Below, piece by piece: positions 24,401 through 37,709 of a stretch of 64,000 nt of DNA. Origin of the DNA: Nereocystis luetkeana (taxonomy: Eukaryota > Sar > Phaeophyceae > Laminariales > Laminariaceae); assembly GCA_031213475.1 (NCBI GenBank), contig JARUPZ010000007.1:4211586-4275585 (forward strand). Reading direction: 5' to 3'. Every line of letters starts with the position of its first letter. The first letter of the stretch is position 1. The position numbers and the translations under genes were made by a program. Under the pieces are notes generated by a model. The model did not search any database and was not told the DNA's origin. It worked only from the letters and a program-made list of their open reading frames with translations.

Positions 24401-25509
24401 CGCAGCCCGTTGACATCGGTAAGATCACAGCGGCTTCAAAATACACCGAGGAAGTACCCACCCCCACCCCCCAACCCTTCCCACCACCACGGCCTTCCAA
24501 CCCCGCCTCATCCTCTGCAAAACAAACCTCGGCTGCTGCGTCACTGCCTCAGGCTGCGCCTTCGGTTCCCGTGACCCGTAAACGGCCTCGTCTGGCGTAT
24601 CTTCAGCCCACATGCCGCCGCTCCCTCCTCCCCTAGCCTTTGGCGTCACCGCCTCCGTGGAGGGCGGGGACGCTCGGTCCGTGGACACAGCCCCCCCCGC
24701 CCCCTTCCCTAAAAGAGAGCTCGTCTTGGCAAGATGCAACTCCAGCTTTCCCAAGCCGGCCGCGGTCGGCCTCGCGGCGTCAGCGGCGGCGTCAGCGGCG
24801 GCTGCGGAGGCGACGGCGGTAGACATCCCCGATCCGCACCGTGGTTCGATTGGCGGCGGGGAGGCGTCATCGTCTCCAAAGTCCCACTCGATGGAGGACG
24901 TTTTCGGGTCGTCCTTGTCCCGGCAGCCGTGGGCGGCCGCGGCGCCGGCGGCGGCAGAGGCAGCCGTGGCGGCAGCGGCGGCGGTGGCGGCGGCGGCCGC
25001 GGCCGCGGCCGCGATGGCGGCCGTGGCGGAGGCCGGAAGGGTATTCCTCTTCGCGAGCGGTACCGCCGATGCTGATTCCAGCAGCCCTTCTCCGAACAGC
25101 TTCTTCATCATCTAAAAAAATGTCATTATCGACAAGCAGGCAGAGGACGAACAGGCGCAGGAAAGAGCGGAAAGAGGAAAACGACATGAGGTGCCGACGA
25201 CAGCAAGCAAAAAACAACAAACAAAAACACATACCACGTATACAAGAACGTGCACACTCGCGCAAAAAAACGAAGCGGTGGACCCGCAAAAGGTGGGACA
25301 AACCGAGCGGGAAAGCATGGTGACGTGAGGGGAGAGGGGGGGGAAGCCGGACGAGGTGCGGCTGTTCGCACTCGCCGTCGCTGCCGCTATTCCTGACGCA
25401 CCCATGAGAGCGACAAAAGAGTAAAAAGGTAGCGGGGAGAGAAACGAGGGGAATTGAAGACGCCGCAAGGAGGCCCCGTTAACAATCGCGGTCGTGCTGC
25501 CGTCATCAT

Positions 25510-25541
<32 letters not shown>

Positions 25542-28500
25542 GCAAACTCAACGACTCCCTACCATGCCAGCGGATCGGGCCACCGACACAATGAGGCGCA
25601 CGCACGAGCGGACGGAGACTGAAGTATTTCCTCCAAAAAACAACAAAAACAAAAAAACACAAAAACACAGAAAGAAAGAAAAAAAATGCAAACGGGGTGC
25701 CAGCTGCGCGAGCTGTTTGACGTGATACGACACCATCGGATTTTTTTGTTTTGTTCCGAAAAGATTATTTTTCCCCCTTTTGTTCGCCAAAGCCACCACT
25801 GCTCTCACGTCCGCAGCCCGTCGCCCCTGCAGTAGCTTAGCCAGCACGTCTGTCTGTCGCGCTGTCTTCATAAACGGGTGCTTCAGGAGATCTTGCGCGG
25901 AAGGTCTTTTTGGCCGGTCGGATCAACAACAATAAACACAAGCGCGCGAACGGGCGAAGAGACAAAGACAGACCGATAGGTACACAACGGGGTGAAATTC
26001 AGCGCAAGACGGTGCGAGAGACCGAGAGGGGTGATAGAAGGAACGGGCAAGGGGAAGGCTACCCAGCGCCCTTAACCACTTTACTGGCTACTGGCTGGCG
26101 TGTGCAACAAGACAGAAGAACCAACGAAACAAAACATTACCGTAAGCGCCCCGGAGCCTTTTGTTAGTGCACCGCTGACGTCTCCCATCAGTCTGGGCGA
26201 GCGCGGCGGAGGCTGTCTAGCCCTGTCAAGGAGCCGCTCGCAATCTCCACCACGACTCTTCCAGACCAAGCCAAATCACTTCGTCAGCACAAGCGCCTCC
26301 GTTTTCGATGCCGTCCGCCGCCCTACCGACCCGCTCTGACACCTCAACCCCCCCTCGGCCTGTATTTTACAAGGAACTACCTGCAGCCCCCACCGTGACT
26401 CTTGGAACTCGAATCACACCACTTGCCACGACAAGTGTCTCCGCTCTGACACCGCCCGCCCCCATGCCCCCCCTCCGGCCCCCCCGCCTCCTCCGTCCCC
26501 GTCCCCGCACCACACAACAACACTAACGCGCACGTCTCCTACCAGCAGTAGTACCGACACCCGTCCTGCGAAAAAAAAGAGTCGGTGAACACATACCGGT
26601 AAACTCACCGCAGGTTCGGGTCCCGCTGGAAAGAACTCTCTAAAAAGGTGTGAAAGTGCTTGCTGTAGTTACCGTCTTTGTCGAGGGTCGGAGGCGGATT
26701 CGTCGGAATCGAGAGGACCTGTCTCGCCACACACACAACAAAAAAAGTACAACAACAAAGGAGAGTACGATAGGCGCGCGGTGAGCACACGCCAGCGTTT
26801 TTTTGGGGAGCCCACACGGTCATCATCACGAGCGCGCCGCAAGGGTGTGTTCGCCGCGCCAGTCCGCGGGACCTTCGCCGCTGACGACTTCGGGGGGTTT
26901 AGGGGGGGGGGGGGCGAAAATTCCAGGAGGATACTCGAAGTGGCGGAAATCAGTAGGGTTCCGTTTAGATTGGGTGCAGGAAATCGCGACCGTTAGCGTC
27001 GTGGGAAAATGAGAGAGGAGGGTCCCCGCTCAGGAAGGATAAACCGATCCCCCTATCGCCGACACCTTGAGTAAAAAAAACAGCGCAAAGCACGCCACAC
27101 GTTTCGAACCCCCGAAAACCGTGCGGAGGAAACGAGCGCCAGGTGGTGCGTGAGCGCCCAGTTCCTCGGGCGGTGGTGTGAATTTACCCTACCCTGCCAC
27201 CCCGAGTGAGTGGCTAAATAACGGACCCACTCTTGATACTGCTCGTGCAGCGGTCTGCTTTTGTTCAGGCCGCCTCCAGCCGACCAGCCCCAACAGGTGA
27301 TTGACTCCCTTTCCACCCCACCCCCCCCCTCCTCCCCCTTCCATATTTCCCCCTTAACCCCGCCGCCCTTTGACAACACCAAAGAAAAATGGCACATCCC
27401 TCTGTGAGTTAGGTTTTGTGGCTACTCTATACAAGGAGGTCGCAAGGCAGGCCGCCTTTGTGTACGAAGAAAAATAATCTATAAAAACCCCGTCCCCTGG
27501 CCTGCGCCAGTGCCCCGGTTACAGCTCTACGAGGAGAACACGTTTTCGCCGCGCATTGAGCTCAGCACAACTCATACTCCGAACGCCTGTCGCTCTCGTC
27601 GCGCCCCCGATTACACATCCCCGGTATAGGTTCCCTCCCCTCCGCCCCCCCCCCCCCCCCCCCCCTCCTCGGCCAGAGAAGAGACACGGATGGACACTCA
27701 CAGCTTTCATGGGGTGCATCTCGGAGAAAGGGGGCCGCCCCTTGATCATCTCGATCGCTGTTATGCCCAGGCTCCAGATGTCCGCCTTCGAGTTGTACCT
27801 GGCACGTCACGTCACATTGAATCGCGTCACATCGAAACATGTCCCGCCGAGTCACAGAAAAAGGCAAAGGGGGCAGATACACAAACCCAGGGAGGAGGAG
27901 GAGGGGGGGGGGGGAGGAATCCACTGAAAAAGGCGGCGCGGTGGCGAGTGCTGTGGTTAGGATTGGTAGGGGCGCAATATTGTTTTTTCCCGCCCCGGCA
28001 TAAACGCCTCTCGTCGCCGGAAAAGACAGAACCGCGCTGAGCTATAAACAGAGACAAAAACTTGCATTCAGACCGCGGGCGCCTCTTGGGGGGGGGTTGG
28101 GTCGGGACACCAGAGTAAAGCTACCAGTCCATGGACGCCATCAATCAAAACTAGGAAGCGGTCACCAAAGCGCGCGCAAGTACGTGCGGGGTTCCGTTCT
28201 ATTTTTGTTTCGGCAGGAAACCTTCACCCCACCGTACGAGAGTTTCCCCCCCCCCTCTGTCCACGTGCGCGACTAAAACACAAACCAAAACAAAACCTAG
28301 ACGTTTTAGTTTCACCAATCCGCCGGAGGATAAAAAAAATGAAAAAGAACAAAAGGACCATTGTTTTTTACTCGATAGCAGTCGATGTCTCGGAAGACCA
28401 CCCGCCGTGTGACAGGAGCGGCTAAAAGCGTCAACCCAACGTCACATAAAACACCAAAGCCCCTCCCGCCCTGCCGTTGCCGACGCCACCGCAGCAACGT

Positions 28501-31500
28501 CGCATTCTACGTGCAACCGAGTGAATCGTTGACGCACCGCGGACAAACAATCGATTCCCAGTTTCATGTCCAACTATTAGCAAAGGCATGGTCTATTCCC
28601 GGTCATACGCAGATCTACTGCTGTGGCGTATGTTGCCGGATGGGACGCGTACCATCTGATTGATCTACGTACGTACAGTAGCGCATGTTTCCAGGGTTGG
28701 ATCTGCAACTATGCAGAAAGATCCTGCAAACACCTCTCACAGCGGCAGGTGAAGAACTAGATGATCTACGTACTGTAGATCACGATGTGTCTGAGGTGTG
28801 AGGGGGTTAGACACCCAAGTGTGGCCAGCTCAAAAGCTCTGCATTTTTACACCCTTCCACTCGAGGAAAAAAAAAGTAGTAGATGGCACGGGCGAGACGG
28901 AAAGCCAACCTCTGCACATTCAGCACGTTCAGAGAAGAGGCGGGAGGGGGGGGGGGGCTTCGTTCTCGAGAGGAAAGCCGACCAGGGGCTCGACGGTAAA
29001 ATTAGTAACATCAGCATCACCTGATCCCAGTGTCATTGTCTATACCCCCCCGCCCTCCCCTTCCTCCCTTCCCTTCCCCTCCCCCCCACCGCAAAAGCGA
29101 CGCGGCCAAATGGTTGATTGCCCGATAGCTGGAAGAGGAGAGTGACCACTTCGTCCGAAGGGAGAACGACAGGACTGCCCGCCTCGAGAAGCAAAAAAAA
29201 AAAACATCACAACAAAATAGTACACCCCGACGGTCCCACCAAAGATTGGGACCGTCTAGCCAGTATCAACAGCGTCACGCGACACGCTACGAGCTACTCT
29301 CAACATTTTCCTCCGGATTTGGCCATCGATTCAACTTTCACTCGGCGCGAGGTTACTGCGGCGCCACCTTCGCAGGCAAAGAGGCGGAGCGGGGGGGGTG
29401 GGGAGAGGGATGACAGCGGACAGAGCACTTACGTGTCTTGCGCCATGATGACCTCGGGCGCCATCCAGTAAGGTGAGCCCGCGAACGTTTGGCGCTTTGC
29501 GATGGAGTGCGTCAGCTGCACGGACTCGCCGAAGTCCGCAAGCCTTTCCCGGGGGGCATGTGAACATTTTTTTCCCGTTCGTCGTCGTCGTCATTGGCGA
29601 CGGCGTTGTCGTCAAGCACCACCCGTATTTTTTTCCCCCGTCGAGTATTGGTTCGTCGGTTTATTCGTTCGGTTTGTTCGGCCAAACCCGAATGCCGTCG
29701 GTTCGAGCCGTCGGTTTGTTTCGTCGATGTTTTCGGTCAATTTGTTCGTTTTTTTTGGTCGGTTTGTGCCATCAGTTTGGTCCACCGATTCGTTTTCCGG
29801 CGGATTCGTTCCATCGTTGTTTTGTTGTCGCGCCGCGGAGGAGGGGGGAGGAAAGGGGGGAAGAAGGGAAGGGGGAGGTGGAGGAGAGGGCGTGAAAGGA
29901 ATTTAGGAGAAGAAGCGAGCGGGAGGGGGAGGGGAGGGGGACGATATTTCCGCAAAACACCGTACAGCAGTATTGAGCATCGACAGCGGTGGATGGCGTT
30001 GGGCTACCGTAGCAAGCTGTGACAAGCTATGACAAAGCTGCCGCAAGCTGCCGCAAAAACCTGCCGCAACACCTGCCGCTACCACCGAGCCCCGCGGGCG
30101 TTGCACTTGCGATCGGAACATAGGGGGGGCAGAAGGAAATGCCGTACAAAAGCACGGCATCGGCAAAAAACTTGAGCCCGCCACGATCACGGGACGCAAT
30201 CATTCGCGGTAGACGACCCTTGCGGGTCCGGGGTTCACGCCAGGACCGTGCACAACAGAGAGAAAGAAACGCAACGTACGGACGGGCGACACTTATAGGG
30301 CAAGCAATGCAACCTCAGAGGGGTAGCGGCTTGTTTTCTGAGCTCCTCGCATGGAGTGCTCAATATCTCTCACCCGTGACATTACTGCGAAGAACGTTTG
30401 TTCGCGCTCGTACGTACAGTAGTTTTTTTCCAAGCGCAAACATACAATCAGGTATTAAATAGTAAACATATCACATCACCCGGTAATTGCTCACTTGAGG
30501 AGCTCACTCAACCAGTCGGAAAACCATTTGAGCCAGGAAGAGCAAATTCCCCCGATAACTTGGGATGAGTGAAGGCATCGACAAAAACAAGGCAACACTG
30601 GACCGTTGCCGCCCGGTGTAACAACCCCTTCCAGAAACCAAGCCAGCTAGACACGACAACGACGACGACCAAAAAAAAAAACAAAAACAAAAAAAAAGTA
30701 AAGAGTTTTGCTTCCATAGAGACGGACCCAATAATGGGGCGGGTTGGCTATCCCCACAGGCGCTGCCTATAGCTAGAGCAGCTATTTCGTGCACCCGCAG
30801 TGGTCTACTGCTGTTGTACGGTGACACGGTACCTGCTTGCCTTACCATCAAATACCGGCGGCAGCGGCGGCAGCGGCAATGGTAGAGACGGTGAAGGCTA
30901 GAAATGATCGGAAAAAATCTAAAGAGGGCGTTCCTACTACGTGCAGCACCGCATCCCTCAAACCGGCTTCAGGCGGAAGATTAAACGCGCTACCAAACGC
31001 TGACAGCAAGACGGGGTGGGCGTGGGGAGGGGGGGGTGGAAGGTGGGGGAGGAGGGGGGGGGTGCGCACTCATTTGTTGTAGCTGTTGCCTTAGTCATAT
31101 TTGACCATTGACTACGCAGCCCTTTCGAGACGGAGCACCCTTCATACTCCTAGTAGACGCCTCCAACAGTTGGGCGCTCGTTACGGGCGGGGGGGCGGGG
31201 GGGTTGGAAGGTGGGGGAGGTGAGAGAGAGGGGGCTTACCGAACGCTTCCGTCAGACGCAACGAGAATATTCCCGGCCTTGACGTCGCGGTGTATTTTTC
31301 GCTCCAAGTGCAGGTACACCAGCGCCTGAAGGGGAAGGGCAACAAAAAACGGCAGCAGCCGAAAAAATGATCGTCCCGAGAGGCGCACAAGGGGAAGAAA
31401 TGGCGTCGGTTCGTCGGTGGCCAGTAAGCGAGGCGGGCGGGGGGAATCATCATTCGCTTGGTGCGAGCGGAACACTTCGCACAAGCGTTCTCATTTGGGT

Positions 31501-34500
31501 GCGAGGCAGCACCAGGGGCGGGACAATACACTGCATGCACTGCTACAGTACGATACCGGCATGCTAGTGAAATGTCAGCACGATACACTTGCTGCACATG
31601 ATCCTTCCTCCCGGCTCTTGGGATACACGCAAACAGGATGGGGTGCGGTGCGGTGCGGAGTGCCGGTAGTGCGGTGCGACTAGCAGTGATACCGGTCTGC
31701 GCGAAAACTAGTTCGGGAGAGGTGGGCTAGTCGACGCGGCAGTGGTGTGCACCCGCTCTCCCATCGACCTGCCCTAGCCCATCAAGGTGTGCCTACGCAA
31801 GCAGTATACTCGTAGCGCGTGTATGACCCTAGACCCTCGGATCCCAATAGCGCCTGGGTGGAGCAGGGGGGTACGGCCAACTTTTGTGCAGAACAGCTAC
31901 GAAATAGCCGCGTAGTGGGCAGCGTACAAGGGCAGCCCAGCCAACATGACCACGGCAACGTTTTCTTGATGCACTTCAACGACTGTAGGGTTACTAGCTG
32001 GTTTTGACGCCAATTGTTCAGACGTAGAGCGGACTGCAGGGCGTTCAGAGGCCAGCGCGCGCGGTTGAAACCCTCCACGACATACACGGACAACTATGAG
32101 AGTCGATGAGCTCTACACTCCTTTCCGTACAAACGGAGCAGGGCGAGCGGCTTGCGCTACGCGCCACTGGCTCCTCGTTTGCGAAACAAAAAAAAAAAAA
32201 ACGGGCGTCTCGAAACTCATCCTCCAACCCATCTCCCTCCTCCGCCCCCACGCCAGCCCCCACCTTCAATATCTCCCGCAAGACCCACTGCGTGGTGCTC
32301 TCGTCGAGGGTAGCCTTGCTCGTCTTCATCAGGTCTTGCAGTGAGCCTCCTTCCAAGTATTCCATCGAGATCCATAAGGAGCTGGCAAGACACAAAAGCA
32401 AGAGGGAACAAATAGGTGGCGCACACACGAAAAAGAACACAATAAAAAAAAGGGCTGAGAGGTTTCTTCAAAATACGGCATCACCGGTGGGGGGGGGGGG
32501 GGGGGGGGCTTCACTCTCCACCCTCTTCGGTAGAATTAACGAAGGCGATTACATAGAAATACGATGGCACCAAAAGCAACCTAAGGAGCCCATTCATCTG
32601 TCTACAAGAGTTTGATGGGTCTACGTTGTGATGGAAATAGGCGGCTCCTAACATACTTTTCCGTGCCGCTACACAGCTACTACGGGGGGCCATATTAAAC
32701 AGGACCAACGGTACAGACCAAAACCTATATATCTCGCTATTGCTACTAACAATATTAGGTTCTGTTTACTATGGCCCCCCGTTATAGTAACTCACTATTA
32801 GGAGGGTGGCGTGCTGGGAAGTCAGGGTGAGGCACTCCTGCAATACCAAAACTAATAGGTACGCCTCCGCGTGAATCATTCGTGAACAGGCGAGGTGAGA
32901 CAAAAACGTTTTTATTCAAACTTTTGTTGATGCTAAACAAGCCGGTACCACCTACCATGCAATATTGAATTAACATTTACCATTAGTAGGCATATAGTCT
33001 ACTGCAGTCTACCAGGTAAACCAGCACAGCAGTAAGGTATACCGTAGAACAACCCTTGTAAAACCGCAGTCCCGTTTTACGGACATACTACTTAGAATTT
33101 GAGGGGTCTGTCCCCAAACGGGACTGCAGTCCTAAAAGGGTTATAATCACGGGGCCCGCCAACACGAAACGCCTATTCTGGGCAAACGTTGAAACCCTAT
33201 TGTGACACCAATCTTGAGCATAGGTTATCACCAGGGTTGTTCACGGGTCAGATAATAAATCGCGGATCGGATCGGGTCGGGTCGGGTCGGGCTGACTCGG
33301 CCCGACCCGTAATTTTTCGAAAACCTCCTGCCCCGACCCGACCCATGAGCTTTTGAAGACCTCCTGACCTGACCCGCGGGTCGGGTCACGACCCGTGAGA
33401 GCCCTGGATACCACATACCTGGTACCACATACCCGGTGGGATTAGTTAGTGTAAAGCACGCTGTTCCCACCACGATTTCGTGATCCGAAAATTCCAACCG
33501 TGCTCCAAAAAAGTGAGCCTGACTTTTCTGCTGTATTACTATTGCTATTAATAATAGGGTACGACCCTGGTCAGAAATATAAGGATCGCTTAGACATTGA
33601 TATGAAGAAACAACTAGCTGTCCTTACATTTACGCTCCGAGCGGTAGCACTCTGTCCCTGAATATTCAAACAAAACGTTGATTGTATATATAGGGACAGA
33701 GGGGGGGTATGTTTTATCCTTGGGCCACCATTGCTGTATGCAGACCCCCGTGCCCGACACTATGATAGCCGGCTCGTCATAGCACGAGTTGGCAAGTTCT
33801 CGACTGTGACCGTGGTGCCTTGACAGCAAGCAGCTGATAAAGGGACCGACCCGCCTGCCGGCCGACCGACCGAAGCGCAGTGAACAAAAATAAGGCTCTC
33901 CGAGCTGGGACCGTTATACGGCGGTGTCCCGTTGTCTCGTATTATACCATACCACACCATGCCAAGCTACGACGGTGTACCTGGTAATATAGGTGTACGG
34001 GGGGGAGGGGGGGTTACCTACTAAAACCCCATTCGGGTCTTGAAGAGTACCGACCAAAAGAACGGTTGATTTACTTTGGTGCTGTCAACCACCTATGAAG
34101 AGCGTGAGCGCCTAGCAAAATACGGGTGGGATTTAATATGGGTTGCTCCCTTCATGCTGTACGACCCCTCGCATTGAAGCTTGGACACCACCAACTTGGT
34201 ACCATGCCCCAGTCACGCCGTGGCCGTTGCTTGCATAAAGTCGTATCTGGTACTATTTTTTTAATCGTCAATGTTTTCCGTCTGACGTCTCGAGAGGGTT
34301 ATATGACTGTTTCTCAGGATATACGCACTCAAAAGGAGACCTCCACAAACAAGAGTATCTTGACAAGAAAAAAACTTACGCGCGACCCCGCCCGATGAAC
34401 TATCCCAATGGCAATGAAATATCACAAATTGCTATTGAAATATCACAAATTGCTATTGAAATACCACAACTTAATACTGACATTATTACACAGTATTATT

Positions 34501-37500
34501 GAAATCATCACAAAATTAAGAGTTATTTTGCTATGATACAAACGGAGTTGCACAAGAGTTTGGGCATTTTAGTTGAAGCACCCCCCACCGTCAGCCATGA
34601 ACAGTTCAACGTTTCAGACGTCGGGCAGATCATAATCTATCGTAGATTGTAGATCATCTACTGCTGTGGGTCCTAACCTGCCGTCCACGATAACTCGTGC
34701 AGGATCTGTACAGTACAGATCCAACCCAGGTGCTACGATCATCATGCAGATTATACGTACCTGGCACCCGGCAGCCTGAGCTACGAAGACTCATACAGCA
34801 GAAGGAATATACATGCCCTGAAAAAGGATCTACAAGCAGCGGATCATGAAGAGGGAATCGATGGTCTGTCCGACATGTCAGAAACATCTCGGCCCTGACA
34901 CGACCCCCTCTAACCGCACTGCAGAGCCCACACCGCACCGCAGAGGCATGGCTCCCGTCTCGTCTCTTCGCCGTCTTGTGGTGCGGCAGCGTCGAGTCCG
35001 GGCGAGGGGCGGACGCGAGTCGACCGGCCAGAAGAGACAACGAATAACCCTCCGCTATTAATAGTACTATTACGAGGAACCAAGGTAAATAGGACCAACT
35101 ATTGTTGGTGAAAATAGTAAACATGAATATATAGTTTTCTGTGTGTACCACGTCGGTTCTATTTACTATGGCCCCTCGTAATAGGAACAATGGTAGTAGC
35201 GGACGCATGCTTGCCTCATAGGGGTAGCACCTAAATTTTCACTCGATTCTAGTGCAGGCGCTCTATGCCTCACCACAATCGATTCAGAGAAAAGTTAAAA
35301 GCGCAACCTCACGAACAAACCCTCGTACGTACGTATGTAGACCGCGAATACTATCGTGAAACCCTAATGGTATTCCGACGTATTGGGGTAAGGAACCCCT
35401 ACCAGTCACAAATGTTTTGACATCAAAATTGCACACGCCTCTCGGCGGCAGGGTTGTAATTTAATACTAGGCAAGGTTAAATTTGAAAATAACCTTGTTT
35501 ATACTAAACATTCCACGGCCCCGCCCAGCCCTGCGTATCCGTGTGGCTATACATCAGTACCGCGGTACCCGGCAAGATGCTTATTTATGAAGACAACAGA
35601 TACGAACTACTACAGTGGGACTATACTACGATATGCGTATTATGTTGTTGTGGACTGATTTACGGTACCGTACACCACACAGCTGATAATAGTACGAAGG
35701 GTGAACCGGTTCGAAGACACAAAAGTAGGGCTGGGCTCTGGTAGCTCCAGCCAGTACAGTATGTGCCGGTTGCGTCATATGCCAATACCACTGGACCTCG
35801 CGGCGAAGCCGTGAACCCGCCCCCCCCCCCCCGGCTGGTGAGGGGGACCCGCCGGAGTTGCCCTCGGAGGGATTCGCTCGAGGCACGGGCGTCACTAGAG
35901 CTCAAGAAAAAAAAATTTTTGGGATTTGCCTCAAAAGGCAAGTGAGCGGTCGACTGACTGAGAAAGATGGAGAGGAAGCGGACAAGATGCGTGGATGGTG
36001 AAGGAGGGATGGACAAAGGTCAAGCCTTCGGTGGGTGAGGCGGCCTCCGTCGACTGCACTCACGGTCTCTCCTTCCATCTCTGCCTCTCTTACCTCTCTC
36101 TTCTGCTTTAGGGTGCCGCTGCTTGGCGCCGCGCTACATTTGAGGGGTGTCCGCCGTCTTGTGAGACGTGATGATGGGGCGTACGTGAATACCTGGTACC
36201 GCTGTAGTAAATGCACTGGCAACTCTGGCATGTCTGTCACCCAGCACGGCAGTAGTACTGCCAGTACATGCAGGACAAGGGCTAAGCCCTGTAACCTGAA
36301 ACAAAAGAGAAACTGGTGTAACCGTACAGCAGTGAGGTTGCACTGATTTGGACTGGACGACAGACGCACAGGAACAGGAGGACGGCAGAAGAACAACAAG
36401 TGCAGCCCCTATCTACATAGTTCGATTTACGTGTACTTACAGTACATGTACCACGGTATATCACACCATCTCATACGTAGTATCATGTTAGTGTTGGCCA
36501 CGTACCGCGCCGAAAGTCTAAGTTTTGATATATCGATACATCAAAACATCGGACTTGCAATATATCGAACCGAAAGTGTTTTGCCTCCCATCCCCCGGGG
36601 TCCACGTGTCGTGTACGCACGCACGAACGCACGAAAGCTTCGAGATACATGTGCGTACGTACGAAGTACGCAGATACTGAACGAAAGCTTCGAGATACCA
36701 GGCATCTAATATCGAACACCAGGTACCAGGTACGTCGGGTTTTTGTTTCTCGGTGTCGTATACTCGTATGTCAAACTTGACTATCGTCCGACGTTGAACA
36801 CTACTGCTATAACACCGGGTACAACTTCATACCTGCCGACAATGAAGCTACCGTGGTATCGCGTGAGCTGCGGGCAGTTGAAGGCCTGGAGCATCTGTAT
36901 CTCCTGGTGGATGCTCTCCAGCTCATCTTCGGCCGCCTCCAGCTCGACCACCTGAACAACCAAAACGCCCAGCACCAGCACCAGCACCAGCACCAACACC
37001 CGACCAACACCACCACCACCAATAATAATAACAACAGGAAGGAGGAAAATATTGAGATTCGGATGACGACAATTGTTCTACCAACCGTTTTGGGGCTTCA
37101 GAAAATAAGAAATACGATAGAAAATGACAAATTCGTGAACGTCAATTGTGTGTGTGCGGGGTGAAACTCGTACGGACAAAGAGTCCGAGATAAAAAACAA
37201 GGAGTCGAGAGGAACGGGCGCAATATGGTTCTGCCCGCAGGCCCGTACCTCTGGGCGCTCACGCTTAAATGGTTGATGGCACCAAACTTACAAACCATTG
37301 TATGTATGGTCGTGATCTCGGGGGATCTCAACAAAAAAAATGACCCTCTCAGAACCGCAGTCCCGTTTTGGGGACAAACCAGTCAAATTAGAAGTACCTG
37401 TGGTTTGTCCCTAAGACAGAACTGTAGTCCTCGAGGGGTTAACCCTTTAAAACCGCAGTCCCGTTTGGGGACAAAACTACTTGAAATTTGAGTGGTTTGT

Positions 37501-37677
37501 CCCCAGAACGGGACTACGGTTCTAAAGGGGTTAATACATTCCCAGCACAACGATAGGTCCGCCAGTGTATGTGACACCCGGTGTTTCTCGGCAATGTTCT
37601 ACTATTACGGAGGACCATAATTAATAGGACCAAATATTTTTCGTAAAAATGGTTAAATATATAGGTTTTTATGTATA

Positions 37678-37709
<32 letters not shown>

